35,926 nt of DNA. Source: Candidatus Eisenbacteria bacterium (GTDB lineage Bacteria; Eisenbacteria; RBG-16-71-46; CAIMUX01; VGJL01). Under the pieces are notes generated by a model. It did not search any database. It was not told where the DNA came from and worked only from the letters and a program-made list of their open reading frames with translations. The translations under genes were made by a program, and so were the position numbers. Shown here in pieces: positions 25,245 to 33,803 of this stretch. Positions within the stretch are counted from its first letter, which is position 1. Each line of letters starts with the position of its first letter. The stretch covers positions 1 to 35,926 of the forward strand of contig VGJL01000011.1 of NCBI GenBank assembly GCA_016867495.1, given 5' to 3'.

Positions 25245-26207
25245 ATGGAGACGGGGTGGCTCGACTTTGAGAAGCCGATCATTGAGCTCGAGCAGAAGAT
25301 CGAGGATCTCAAGACGGTGTCGGACAAGGGGGATGCGGAGACATCGGATGAGCTGCGCCGCCTCGAGGCCGAGGCGGCGCGTCTCCGCGCGGAGACATAC
25401 GCGAGCCTGACCCCCTGGCAGAAGGTCCAGATGGCGAGGCATCCGCGGCGTCCTTACACGCTGGACTACATCCAGCGGCTGTTCGGCGAGTTCGTCGAGC
25501 TGCACGGGGATCGCCGCTTCGCCGACGATCGCGCCATTGTGGGCGGGATCGCCCGCTTCGAGGGACGCCCCGTGATGGTGGTCGGACACCAGAAAGGGCG
25601 GACCACGAAGGAGAATCTCGTCCGCAACTTCGGGATGCCGCACCCGGAGGGATACCGCAAGGCGCTGCGGCTGATGCGCCTCGCGGAGAAGTTCGGCAAT
25701 CCCGTCGTCTGCTTGGTGGACACGCCGGGCGCCTATCCAGGCGTTGGCGCGGAGGAGCGAGGTCAAGGAGAGGCGATCGCGAGGAACATCCTCGAGATGG
25801 CGGTCATCCGCGTGCCGATCGTTGTCGTCGTGATCGGCGAAGGCGGCTCGGGAGGGGCCCTTGCCCTCGCCGTGGGAGATGAGGTGCTGATGCTCGAGAA
25901 CGCGATCTACTCGGTGATATCGCCCGAGGGGTGCGCGGCGATCCTCTGGAAGGATCAGGCCAAGGCCAAGGAGGCGGCGGAGGCGTTGCGCCTGACCGCG
26001 CGGGACCTTGCCTCTCTCGATGTCGTGACTCGGATCGTCCCGGAGCCTCTCGGCGGCGCCCACCGAGATCTCGAGGCGATGTGCGAGACGCTGCGGGGCG
26101 AGCTGAGGCGGAGCCTCGGCAGACTGTCCTCGCTGGCCCCGGACGAGATGATCAAACATCGGCAGGCCGCCTACAGGCGCATGGGGGTCTTCGCCGAAAC
26201 GAGCTGA
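25245..26207 (+). CDS. accA: Acetyl-CoA carboxylase carboxyltransferase subunit alpha
   Basis: Half of the carboxyltransferase that moves CO2 from biotin to acetyl-CoA in the first step of fatty-acid synthesis; it pairs with AccD, which is not in the window. At 320 residues it has the usual length. The N-terminal coiled coil (LEQKIEDLK) and the crotonase-fold segments VDTPGAYPGVGAEERGQGEA and IGEGGSGGALALAVGD are textbook. The start follows CCCGGAGGAGCG only 12 bases after the M23-like stop, so it is probably read from the same transcript, an unusual partnership. Confidence 0.97.
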   Translation: METGWLDFEKPIIELEQKIEDLKTVSDKGDAETSDELRRLEAEAARLRAETYASLTPWQKVQMARHPRRPYTLDYIQRLFGEFVELHGDRRFADDRAIVGGIARFEGRPVMVVGHQKGRTTKENLVRNFGMPHPEGYRKALRLMRLAEKFGNPVVCLVDTPGAYPGVGAEERGQGEAIARNILEMAVIRVPIVVVVIGEGGSGGALALAVGDEVLMLENAIYSVISPEGCAAILWKDQAKAKEAAEALRLTARDLASLDVVTRIVPEPLGGAHRDLEAMCETLRGELRRSLGRLSSLAPDEMIKHRQAAYRRMGVFAETS

Positions 26208-26240
26208 CCCCTTCTCTTCGCCCCGAACGAGGAGGGCGCG

Positions 26241-26269
26241 TTGACCTTGAGGGGCGTGGTTGCTAGGTT
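26241..26269 (+). promoter_or_regulatory. Promoter of the trm112-porU unit
   Basis: TTGACC (26241-26246), a 17-base spacer and TAGGTT (26264-26269), about 40 bases before the Trm112 start. Confidence 0.65.
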
Positions 26270-26307
26270 GAGTTCGAGCCGCGCTTGCGGCCGGGAGAGG
26301 AGACGGG

Positions 26308-26505
26308 ATGCTCGCGAAGGAACTGCTGGACATTCTTGCCTGCCCGAAGTGCAAGGGGGCGCTCGAGTACGACACAGGCCGCCAAAGGCTCCACTGCCAC
26401 GCCTGTCGGCTCTCTTACCCGATCCAGGACGACATCCCGATCATGCTGATCGACGAGGCGGAGCCCTTCGACTCCGGCACGGCGGGGGCGGCGGGAGATG
26501 CCTGA
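26308..26505 (+). CDS. Trm112 family zinc-ribbon protein
   Basis: A 65-residue protein of the Trm112/YcaR family. The signature LLDILACPKCKGAL is followed by LHCHACRLSYPIQDDIPIML; the two CxxC pairs make the zinc site. Eukaryotic Trm112 activates methyltransferases; bacterial members are often of unknown role. GGGAGAGGAGACGGG precedes the ATG. The end overlaps the start of the C25 protease gene by 8 bases, so the two are co-translated although no functional link is known. Confidence 0.92.
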   Translation: MLAKELLDILACPKCKGALEYDTGRQRLHCHACRLSYPIQDDIPIMLIDEAEPFDSGTAGAAGDA

Positions 26506-29500
26506 GGCAACGCTCAGGACTCCGCTCGCCTTGCGGCAAGCGCCGGCCCTGACGGCCGCCCTCGCCCTCCTTACGGCCGGCCCGGCCGGCGCCTTCGAAG
26601 GCGTCGATGATCTAGCGTGCCCGATGGGGGAGTGTGCCTTTGTCCTGCGGGTGGATCCGCCCGCGCTGCGAGTAGTGAGCGACGACGGCGGTCCCCCTCG
26701 GGTCGAAGCGGACGGTTTCGTCTCGTCCGGAACGGGCTGGCTCCTTCCGGCCCGTTCGTTCTGGGTTGGCATTCCGCGGGAGGGGAGCGTCGCGATCGAC
26801 GTGGCCCCGCTGCGGCGCCAGGCGGTCGAGATCCCGGGCGGGTTGCCTCCGCCCGCCATCGCCGCGCTCCCTGAGGCGTCGGTTTCCCTGGGGGATCCGA
26901 CGTGGATGCGCAACCAGCGGGTCGTCCCCGTGGTCTGGACTCCGCTCGTGAGGAGCGCGGCCGGCGTCGCGTGGGAAGGAGATGTCCGGGTGCGCCTTCG
27001 ATTCCTGGGAGCCGGCGGAGAAGACCGGGCTGAGCCTGGGGACGCGTGGGAGGGAATCTACCGAGATCATCTCTTGAACTACGAGCAGGCCCGCGGCTGG
27101 CGCCGCGCCGATGCGCCGCGGCCGCGCCCGCGAGGCGACTTCTTCTCGACCACCTCGAATCCCTGGTTTCGGATCGAGGTCACGGCGGCGGGGCTGTACG
27201 CGATCGAGGGGAACGCCCTGCAGGGCGCGGGCCTTTCCGATCTGGGTGCCGTCGATCCGTCCCGCGTTCGCCTCTTCACGGGAAGGGGCGTGAGTCTGCC
27301 CGAGGCGAAGTCGGTCCTGGAGGTTCCGGCCTGGCTGGACGAGATCGCAGTCCTCGTCGAAGGGGGGGAGGATGGCGTGTTCGACCCGCAGGATCGCATC
27401 CTCTTCTGCGGGCTCGGTCCCGACGGCTGGTATGCCGACTACGGATTGGAGGATCGCCCTTACGAGCGGTATCGCAGCGACGAGTTCTCGAACGTCAACA
27501 CCTATTGGCTCTCCTGGGGGGAGTTCAGCGGCGCCCCCCGGCGCTGGCTGACGGAGGACGGCTCGAGCCACCCGTCGCAGCTTGCGACACAGGGGACGCA
27601 TCGAATCCACTTCGAGCAGAACGAGATCTGGGATCCCCAGCCCAGCGAGCTGCTGGTTCGCGGCATTCCCTATCCGGAGACGCTGCCCGCTTGGGAGAAG
27701 TGGCACTGGCTGCGGCTGATCGCGACCGCGGGCGGCGGGCGCTCGCGGGTCCGCTTCCGTCTCGACGACCCGGCGGCCGGAACCAGCGCGCGGCTGCTCG
27801 CCCGCTTCTGGGGCGCGAGCTGGGACTACTCGACCAATCTGCGCGACCACTATGCGCGGATCGTGGTCGGCGCCGACTCCAGCGAGGTGGCATGGGACGA
27901 TAGGTTTCATCAAGATCTGACCCTCGATGGGCTCGATCTCGGCGCCGGGGAACGCGACCTGTTCCTCATCGCCCCATACAAGGAGGATCAGAACCCGCAG
28001 GTGGTGCGGCAGGATCGGTCCTATCTGAGCTGGTTCGAGATCGACTACACGCGTCGCCTGCATGCGCGAGGCGACAGCCTCGACTTCCGTGTCGCGGCGG
28101 GGAGCGGGCGAGTCGGCTTTGAGATCTCGGGAGTTTCCGACACAAGTCGCGCGACTCTCCTCGATGTGACCGACCCGCTTCAGGCGACGCGGATCCTCCC
28201 GCGGTTCGTATCCGACGCGACGGCCTACCGGCTCAGGTGGGGCATGGACGCCGACGCCCAACGGGAGCGGCACATCGCCCTCGTGGACCTGGCTCGCGCC
28301 CGCGCTCCGTCGATCGAGCTCGACTCGGCTCCAATCGGTGGATACCTCCGGGAGCGGGTCGAGCCTGTCGACTACATCCTGATCGCCCACGCATCCCAGA
28401 TGGAGTCGGCCGGTTCCCTGGCGGCGTGGCGCGAAGTGAACGCTCCCACCGAAGAGGGATTCCGCGTGGCCGTCGTCGATGTGCAGGACATCTACGACGA
28501 GTTCTCGGCGGGGAGGATCGACCCGACGGCGATTCGCAACTTCCTGCACCATGCCTATCTGAGCTGGAACGGCGGCGATCCGGTCGACTCTCCCTCCTAC
28601 GTCCTGCTCCTTGGAGACGCCGCCTACGACTTCCGCAACCGCCTGGAGCAGGGAGTCATCCTGACGGTCCCGAGCTATGAGGGATACTTCGACCCCAACC
28701 TGCGCCGCTCGATCTACTCGGCTCAGTTCGCCTCGGATGACTGGTTCGTTCTCTTCGATCCCCACCCCGACCCGACGCCGGAGATGATCATCGGCCGTCT
28801 TCCCGCCGACACGCCTCTCACGGCATCGAATCTGGTCGCGAAGGTGCGCTCGTACGAGACCGGCCAGGATCCGGGGGCCTGGCGGCAGCGATTCACTCTC
28901 GTCGCGGACGATGTCTGCCAGGGGCTGCAGTGCGACTACCCGCTCGTCTTCACGCACATGAACCAGACGGAGGGCTTGGCCGACGCGACACTGCCGACGG
29001 CCCTGGAGCGCGACCGGATCTACCTGTACGAGTACGGTTCCGAGTGCATCTACGACCGAAAGCCCGCCGCGGCGAGCGCCCTTCGCAGGAGCATCGACAA
29101 CGGGACGCTGGTCGTGAACTACACCGGCCACGGCAGCGATGTCCAGCTGGCGGACGAGAAGATCCTGGAGATCCCAGGAGTCAGCAGCATGGCCAATGCC
29201 GACCGCCTCTTCTTCTTCCTCACGGCATCCTGCTCGGTGGGCAAGTTCAACATGGCCGGGGATGGGCTGGGCGAGGCCCTGATCAAGCAGCCGGGGGGAG
29301 GGGCGATCGGCGTCCTCTCCGCGACCTCCGTCGCCTATTCCGGGCCCAACGCGGAGCTGAACCGCCAGTTCTTCGATGCGCTCTTCCCAGGTCGCGTCAC
29401 GACCGGGCGGCGCCCCGTCGGCGAGGCGCTTGTCAGCGCCAAGCTGCGGATGGGCAGCGCGGCGGCCATGGACAATCGACGATATCCGCTCCTCGGCGAG

Positions 29501-30616
29501 CCGGCGATCCGTCTGGCCGTGCCCTCGCTCGCAATCCGCCTTTCCGTCGAGAGCGAGCGGCTGAGCCCTCCGGCCGCGACCGACACGATCCTGCGCGCGG
29601 CCCGGGTGATCGTGCGGGGGGAAGTGACCGACGGGGAGGGCCGGCTGCAGGAGGACTTCGCCGGGCGGGTGGACTTGCGGATCAACGACTCCGAGGTCGC
29701 CCGCGACGAGACGGTGCAGTGTCGCGATCTGACGTATCGCCTCTCGTACAACTTGACCGGCGCCTCCATTCTCCGGCTGCAGGTCGAAGCGAGCGGGGGG
29801 CGCTTCGAGACGTCGTTCATCACTCCGGCGGTGCTTCGTTCCGGGCAGAAGGGATACGCGCAGATCTATGCCTCCGCGGCGGCCGCCGATGGGAGGCTCG
29901 CCATGGGGGGAGTGGACGGGGTCGTCGTCCTCGAGAACGAGCCGATCCTCCAGGCGGATGGAGAAGGGCCGCGCATCGTCCTCGAGACAGAGGGGAATCT
30001 CGAGAGCCTCTCCCCCGGAGCGGTCTGGCGCGTGACCCTCTCGGACAGCAGCGGGATCAACATCACGCAGCTCGTCCCGAGTCGCTCCATCATCGCCCGG
30101 ATCGATGAGGGAAGCAGGCTCGTCCATGTCGAGGATCTCTCTTCGCTCGTCAGCTTCCCCGAATCGTACGAAGAAGGGCGGCTGGACTTCCGGCTGCCGG
30201 ACTGGCTCCCGACCGGGCGCGGGTATCGGCTGACGGTCAGCGCTTCCGACAACCTCAATCAGGGTGGCTCGGCCTCTGTCGAGTTCTTCCTCGAGGGGGC
30301 GGGGGCGGAGGATCTCGTTCTCGCGCGGGTCTGGAACGTGCCGAATCCGACCGATGGAGCGACGACCTTCTTCATCGACATGACCCAGAGCGCGGAGATC
30401 GGGATCAGGATCTTCACGATCAGCGGAAGGACCGTGCAGGATCTTCGTGTCGGTCGACTGGCCCCGCTGCAGGCGTCGTCGGAGGGGATCTACTGGGACG
30501 GGCGTGACGCCGACGGCGACCTGCTCGCCAACGGCGTCTACTTCTACAAGGTCGAGCTTCGCGGCGCCGGGGGAGAGAAGAGGGAGCGGGTCGAGCGGCT
30601 CGCCGTGCTGCGCTAG
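26498..30616 (+). CDS. porU: C25 (gingipain-fold) protease, PorU-like type IX sortase
   Basis: A secreted cysteine protease of 1372 residues. A signal peptide (to about residue 33, TAGPAGAF) precedes a long N-terminal beta region. The C25 caspase-like fold runs from about 620 to 1000, with the catalytic His878 (NYTGHGS) and Cys912 (LTASCSVGKF) at the spacing typical of gingipains. Ig-like modules follow, and a C-terminal FlgD/T9SS-type domain occupies about 1280-1372 (NVPNPTDGATTFF, GRDADGDLLANGVYFYKV). In Bacteroidota, PorU is the C25 sortase that removes cargo C-terminal domains and attaches cargo to the surface. The size and the PorV-like gene 3 kb downstream favour PorU over a cargo gingipain, though the intact C-terminal domain leaves cargo possible. 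The ATG follows GGCGGGAG and overlaps trm112. Confidence 0.82.
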   Translation: MPEATLRTPLALRQAPALTAALALLTAGPAGAFEGVDDLACPMGECAFVLRVDPPALRVVSDDGGPPRVEADGFVSSGTGWLLPARSFWVGIPREGSVAIDVAPLRRQAVEIPGGLPPPAIAALPEASVSLGDPTWMRNQRVVPVVWTPLVRSAAGVAWEGDVRVRLRFLGAGGEDRAEPGDAWEGIYRDHLLNYEQARGWRRADAPRPRPRGDFFSTTSNPWFRIEVTAAGLYAIEGNALQGAGLSDLGAVDPSRVRLFTGRGVSLPEAKSVLEVPAWLDEIAVLVEGGEDGVFDPQDRILFCGLGPDGWYADYGLEDRPYERYRSDEFSNVNTYWLSWGEFSGAPRRWLTEDGSSHPSQLATQGTHRIHFEQNEIWDPQPSELLVRGIPYPETLPAWEKWHWLRLIATAGGGRSRVRFRLDDPAAGTSARLLARFWGASWDYSTNLRDHYARIVVGADSSEVAWDDRFHQDLTLDGLDLGAGERDLFLIAPYKEDQNPQVVRQDRSYLSWFEIDYTRRLHARGDSLDFRVAAGSGRVGFEISGVSDTSRATLLDVTDPLQATRILPRFVSDATAYRLRWGMDADAQRERHIALVDLARARAPSIELDSAPIGGYLRERVEPVDYILIAHASQMESAGSLAAWREVNAPTEEGFRVAVVDVQDIYDEFSAGRIDPTAIRNFLHHAYLSWNGGDPVDSPSYVLLLGDAAYDFRNRLEQGVILTVPSYEGYFDPNLRRSIYSAQFASDDWFVLFDPHPDPTPEMIIGRLPADTPLTASNLVAKVRSYETGQDPGAWRQRFTLVADDVCQGLQCDYPLVFTHMNQTEGLADATLPTALERDRIYLYEYGSECIYDRKPAAASALRRSIDNGTLVVNYTGHGSDVQLADEKILEIPGVSSMANADRLFFFLTASCSVGKFNMAGDGLGEALIKQPGGGAIGVLSATSVAYSGPNAELNRQFFDALFPGRVTTGRRPVGEALVSAKLRMGSAAAMDNRRYPLLGEPAIRLAVPSLAIRLSVESERLSPPAATDTILRAARVIVRGEVTDGEGRLQEDFAGRVDLRINDSEVARDETVQCRDLTYRLSYNLTGASILRLQVEASGGRFETSFITPAVLRSGQKGYAQIYASAAAADGRLAMGGVDGVVVLENEPILQADGEGPRIVLETEGNLESLSPGAVWRVTLSDSSGINITQLVPSRSIIARIDEGSRLVHVEDLSSLVSFPESYEEGRLDFRLPDWLPTGRGYRLTVSASDNLNQGGSASVEFFLEGAGAEDLVLARVWNVPNPTDGATTFFIDMTQSAEIGIRIFTISGRTVQDLRVGRLAPLQASSEGIYWDGRDADGDLLANGVYFYKVELRGAGGEKRERVERLAVLR

Positions 30617-30719
30617 TACGTTCAGATCAGGCATTGAGGGCGGTAGCGGCGAAGGTCTGCTGGGCTCAGGACGTGAGCCGGGTTCGGGGTGCCGATCTTG
30701 CGATGGAGGCGCTCGGAGC

Positions 30720-30755
30720 GGCCCCGGGGGGAGAGATCGGTCTTCATCCGGGGCC
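30720..30755 (+). repeat. Inverted repeat ending next to the small-protein promoter
   Basis: GGCCCCGG (30720-30727) and CCGGGGCC (30748-30755) form a perfect 8-bp stem around a 20-base loop, ending one base before the -35. A smaller hairpin, GGCTCA/TGAGCC, lies at 30663-30679. These may terminate the porU transcript, but U-tracts are lacking. Confidence 0.4.
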
Positions 30756-30756
30756 G

Positions 30757-30786
30757 TTGACAGAGGCTTTCGGGCGCTGATACACT
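30757..30786 (+). promoter_or_regulatory. Strong promoter of the mS38-like small-protein gene
   Basis: A consensus TTGACA (30757-30762), an 18-base spacer and TACACT (30781-30786) with TGA before the -10. This is the best -35 in the window, as expected for a ribosomal-type gene. Confidence 0.75.
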
Positions 30787-30874
30787 CCGGAGGTCTTTAT
30801 GCGGCGCTGCGGTGCGCCCGCGTACGCGACGCGGGGATGGCGGCGCGAAACGAAAGGGAAGGAAACGAGGGTCG

Positions 30875-30970
30875 ATGGGGAGCGGAAAGAAGCGGAAGAG
30901 GAAGAAGATCGCGACGCACAAGCGCAAGAAGCGGCTGCGGAAGAATCGGCACAAGAAGCGGGTCCGCTAG
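30875..30970 (+). CDS. AURKAIP1/COX24-domain (mS38-like) small basic protein
   Basis: A 31-residue, extremely basic protein: MGSGKKRKRKK, IATHKRKKRL, then RKNRHKKRVR. It matches the short AURKAIP1/COX24-domain proteins known from Bacteroidota, which are related to mitochondrial small-subunit protein mS38 and are taken to be ribosomal. Eighteen of its 31 residues are Lys or Arg. GAGG stands a few bases before the ATG. It has its own consensus promoter 90 bases upstream and its own hairpin terminator 35 bases downstream, so it is a single-gene unit. Its size explains why gene callers may skip it. The sequence match is strong for so short a protein. Confidence 0.85.
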   Translation: MGSGKKRKRKKIATHKRKKRLRKNRHKKRVR

Positions 30971-31004
30971 CGGATCGACCCTTCCGGGCGTGGAGATCTG
31001 CATG

Positions 31005-31043
31005 AAGCTCCGAGGCCCCCTGAGCGGGCCTCGGAGCTTTCTA
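31005..31043 (+). terminator. Terminator between the small protein and RNase R
   Basis: A perfect 14-bp stem, AAGCTCCGAGGCCC (31005-31018) with GGGCCTCGGAGCTT (31026-31039), with a 7-base loop and a short TTCT tail. It ends 34 bases before the rnr start, so rnr needs read-through or a promoter hidden here. Confidence 0.82.
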
Positions 31044-31072
31044 TGCCTCTCGGGGCGTGGGAGGATGCCTGC

Positions 31073-33184
31073 ATGAGACGATCGGCGACGGTCACGGGAG
31101 TCGTGCGCGGCACCCGGCAGGGTTTCGCCTTCCTGACCCCTGATGCAGGAGCAGAGGATCTCTTCATCGCGCAGGAGAATCTGCATGGCGCGATCCACGC
31201 GGACCGCGTCGAAGCGACGCTCACGCGCCGATCGCCGCACGACTTTCGCTCCGAGGCGGTCGTCGAACGGATTCTGGAGCGGACGCGCCCCCTGATGACG
31301 GGCAACCCCGTCAGGTTGGCGCGGAGCTGGTTCGTCGTTCCGGATCAGCCGGTGCTGCCCCCCCGGATCCGCCTGCTGGCCGGAGCTCAGAGGATCGTCG
31401 AGGGGACGAAGATCCTCTTCCGGTTGGCGGAGGGCGCGCCCGGAGGGACGCTCGCCGCTCGATTCGAGGGAGTGCTGGGCGACGCGGAGGACCCGGCCCT
31501 CGATGCCGTGGTCGTCGCGACGGCTTTCGGGCTGAGAACGCGCTTCCCGGACGCGGCCATCGACGAGGCGCTCGCCGTGTCACGCCGCGACGACCCCGAG
31601 GAGATGGCCCGCCGCTGTGCCTATCGCGGCCGCTTCGTGCTGACGATCGACCCGGAGACGGCAAAGGACTTCGACGACGCGGTCTCCATCCAGAGGAGCG
31701 CCGCAGGCTATCACCTGCAGGTCCACATAGCCGATGTCTCCTGGTTCGTGGAGGAGGGGGGCGAGATCGATCGCGAGGCGGCGTTGCGCGGCACGAGCGT
31801 CTACTTCCCCGGAGGCGTGATCCCGATGCTGCCCGAGGTCCTATCGAACGAGACGGCGAGCCTTGCCCCGGGCTGCGATCGAAGGGTCCTGACCGCGGAG
31901 ATAGACCTCGACGGGGAAGGGGCCCCGTCTTCGGTCCGCTTGCGGGAAGGTCTGATCAGGAGCGAGGCGCGGCTGCATTACGAGCAGGCCCAGTCGATCC
32001 TCGATGACGGGATGGATGACAGCGAGCCAAGCCGCTCCCTTTCCATCATGGCGGATCTGGCCGCCAAGCTGCGGCGCCGGAGACTCGCGGAGGGGGGATT
32101 CGACCTCTCCATTCCCGAGACGGAGGTCGAGCTCGACGGCGGCGGGATGCCGGTTGCCCTCCGCCGCCACCGGACCCTGGAGACGAACCGAATCATCGAG
32201 GAGTTCATGATCCTGACGAACCGAGCCGTCGCGAGGTTCGTCGCCGACCGATTGATGCCACTTCTCTTCCGGGTCCACGAGGAGCCCGATCGGCGCGCCC
32301 TCGAGCAGTTCGGGGAGATCGCGCTGACTCTCTATCCGGGGGCCTCGGGCCGCGACGTGGAGACCGTCCCGGCCCTGCGCAAGTTCCTGATGGGTCTGCC
32401 TGAGGACCCTATGCGACGGATCCTCCATGGCTTCTTCCTGCGGAGCCTCAAGCAGGCGGTCTACTCGCCGACCGACACGGGGCACTTCGGCCTCGGCATC
32501 GATCGCTACTGCCACTTCACGTCGCCGATCCGGCGGTACCCGGATCTCTTCAATCACCGCCTCGTTCGCTGGCTGCTGAAGAACGAGCTGCCGGGACGCG
32601 TCGGGGCGACCCGAGTGGCCGGATGGCGAGATAGGGCGGAAGCGCTTGCGACCGCCTGCAGCCGGACGGAAAGGACCGCCGAGCGGGCTGAGCGGGAGAT
32701 CGTGCGACTCAAGGTCCTCCGGTGGGCGGCCGCGAGACTCGGGAAGGAGTTTCGCGGGCGGGTCGTAGGGATGGTGACTTCGGGCCTCTTCGTGGAACTC
32801 GATGAGTTTCCCGTCGAGGGTTTCGTTCCCCGTGCTACATTGCACGCGGGGGCGAGACTGGTCGAGGACCGGCTGGCCTTCGTGGAGAAGCGCAGCCGCT
32901 GGGAACTGAGGCTGGGGGACGGCGTCTGCGTGCAGGTGGCGCGCGTCGATCTGCGGGGGCGGCAGATCGACTTCAGGCTCCTCCCCGATCGTCCGGGCAG
33001 CGGGAGGAGGGGGGCAGGAGGTGCCGCGGCGGGTTCGATGGGCGCCCAGGTCGGCCGCGCGGGGAAGAGCGGGGTGCGCAAGAAGGAACCTGGTCGCGAT
33101 GGAAGACGGTCCCGCCGGTCCGTTGCCGGCAAAAGCAAGAGGACGGTCCGTCGACCCCGCAGGGGGGGAGGAGGACGGCGATGA
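31073..33184 (+). CDS. rnr: Ribonuclease R (RNB-family 3'-5' exoribonuclease)
   Basis: Processive exoribonuclease that degrades structured RNA. The cold-shock-like N-terminus (GVVRGTRQGFAFLTPD) leads into the RNB domain. The catalytic aspartates are in IDPETAKDFDDAV (Asp193, 199, 201, 202). HFTSPIRRYPDL is the conserved RNB end motif. An S1 domain follows (FRGRVVGMVTSGLFVELDEF), then a Lys/Arg-rich tail typical of RNase R. It has 703 residues. I chose the ATG at 31073, eight bases after GGGAGG; the in-frame ATG at 31043 lies against the terminator tail and lacks a ribosome site. The stop overlaps the PilZ gene start as ATGA. Confidence 0.94.
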   Translation: MRRSATVTGVVRGTRQGFAFLTPDAGAEDLFIAQENLHGAIHADRVEATLTRRSPHDFRSEAVVERILERTRPLMTGNPVRLARSWFVVPDQPVLPPRIRLLAGAQRIVEGTKILFRLAEGAPGGTLAARFEGVLGDAEDPALDAVVVATAFGLRTRFPDAAIDEALAVSRRDDPEEMARRCAYRGRFVLTIDPETAKDFDDAVSIQRSAAGYHLQVHIADVSWFVEEGGEIDREAALRGTSVYFPGGVIPMLPEVLSNETASLAPGCDRRVLTAEIDLDGEGAPSSVRLREGLIRSEARLHYEQAQSILDDGMDDSEPSRSLSIMADLAAKLRRRRLAEGGFDLSIPETEVELDGGGMPVALRRHRTLETNRIIEEFMILTNRAVARFVADRLMPLLFRVHEEPDRRALEQFGEIALTLYPGASGRDVETVPALRKFLMGLPEDPMRRILHGFFLRSLKQAVYSPTDTGHFGLGIDRYCHFTSPIRRYPDLFNHRLVRWLLKNELPGRVGATRVAGWRDRAEALATACSRTERTAERAEREIVRLKVLRWAAARLGKEFRGRVVGMVTSGLFVELDEFPVEGFVPRATLHAGARLVEDRLAFVEKRSRWELRLGDGVCVQVARVDLRGRQIDFRLLPDRPGSGRRGAGGAAAGSMGAQVGRAGKSGVRKKEPGRDGRRSRRSVAGKSKRTVRRPRRGGGGRR

Positions 33185-33582
33185 TCTGGGATGGAAAGAT
33201 GGAGCGGCGCGGCCACCGACGGGCGGCGATTCGGATCGTGAGCGAGTTCGGCGATCCGGGCTCGGCGACGAGGATCGAGACGGTTGACTTCAGCGCCAGC
33301 GGGGTGAGCTTCTGGCTGAACCGGCCGATGCAGACGATGACAAAGCTCGCACTTCGTTTTGAATTCCCGGAATACGGAAACGGGGAGGCGCGCGCGGTGA
33401 GCGCGGAGGCGATCGTGGTCAGGTGCCAGAAGGACGCCGCCCCGGAGGGCCGGTGGATCGTCGCCGCGGCCTTCACCGGCCTGTCACCCGCCGATAGGGA
33501 GTTCATCTCCTCGTACGTCGACTGGCACCATCGGATGGGCATCGAGGGCTCGAGCGACCGGCTGGCTCCGGGCACGGGATAG
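33181..33582 (+). CDS. PilZ-domain protein, probable c-di-GMP receptor
   Basis: A 133-residue single-domain PilZ protein. The N-terminal ERRGHRRAAIRI supplies the RxxxR nucleotide-binding arginines, and DFSASGVSF is the (D/N)xSxxG motif, so both c-di-GMP-binding elements are present. The barrel ends near residue 110 (AFTGLSPADREFISSYV). Its ATGA overlap with rnr indicates co-translation. A second in-frame ATG at 33199 (MERRGHRR) is possible. Its output partner is not evident; the genes around it deal with RNA decay and surface export. Confidence 0.88.
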   Translation: MIWDGKMERRGHRRAAIRIVSEFGDPGSATRIETVDFSASGVSFWLNRPMQTMTKLALRFEFPEYGNGEARAVSAEAIVVRCQKDAAPEGRWIVAAAFTGLSPADREFISSYVDWHHRMGIEGSSDRLAPGTG

Positions 33583-33607
33583 ACCGTCCTCCGGCTCGGC
33601 CGGGCGG

Positions 33608-33636
33608 TTGACCTGCGCCAGCGACGTCCTTAGAAT
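33608..33636 (+). promoter_or_regulatory. Promoter of the porV-like gene
   Basis: TTGACC (33608-33613), a 17-base spacer and TAGAAT (33631-33636). The start codon is 167 bases after the -10. That leader holds only small hairpins (33690-33705 and 33773-33786, the latter just before the ribosome site); I recognise no riboswitch. Confidence 0.7.
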
Positions 33637-33803
33637 TCTCAATAGAGGCCGCTGTCCGTGTGTGAGGGGAGAGCTTGCACGATACCAGATTCCGTGTTCT
33701 CGGAACTTGAGGCGGAGCGGATGTGTTTAGCGAGCGTCCCAGATGCGGTCAGACCGGTTTGGATGGGGGTTAGCCGCCGGAGCGGCCCCGTGGAGAGATC
33801 CGG

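Noticed and set aside
26612-30634. A 1340-codon open frame antisense to the C25 protease
   Set aside because: Its translation is Arg/Asp/Pro-rich with no domain. It is a high-GC shadow of a gene with catalytic motifs on the other strand.
30799-31005. A 68-codon frame overlapping the mS38-like gene
   Set aside because: The translation is acidic/basic low complexity; the alternative frame gives a recognised conserved small protein with a ribosome site.
33637-33803. Riboswitch in the long porV leader
   Set aside because: Only short 5-bp hairpins are present, and no known aptamer core is recognisable.
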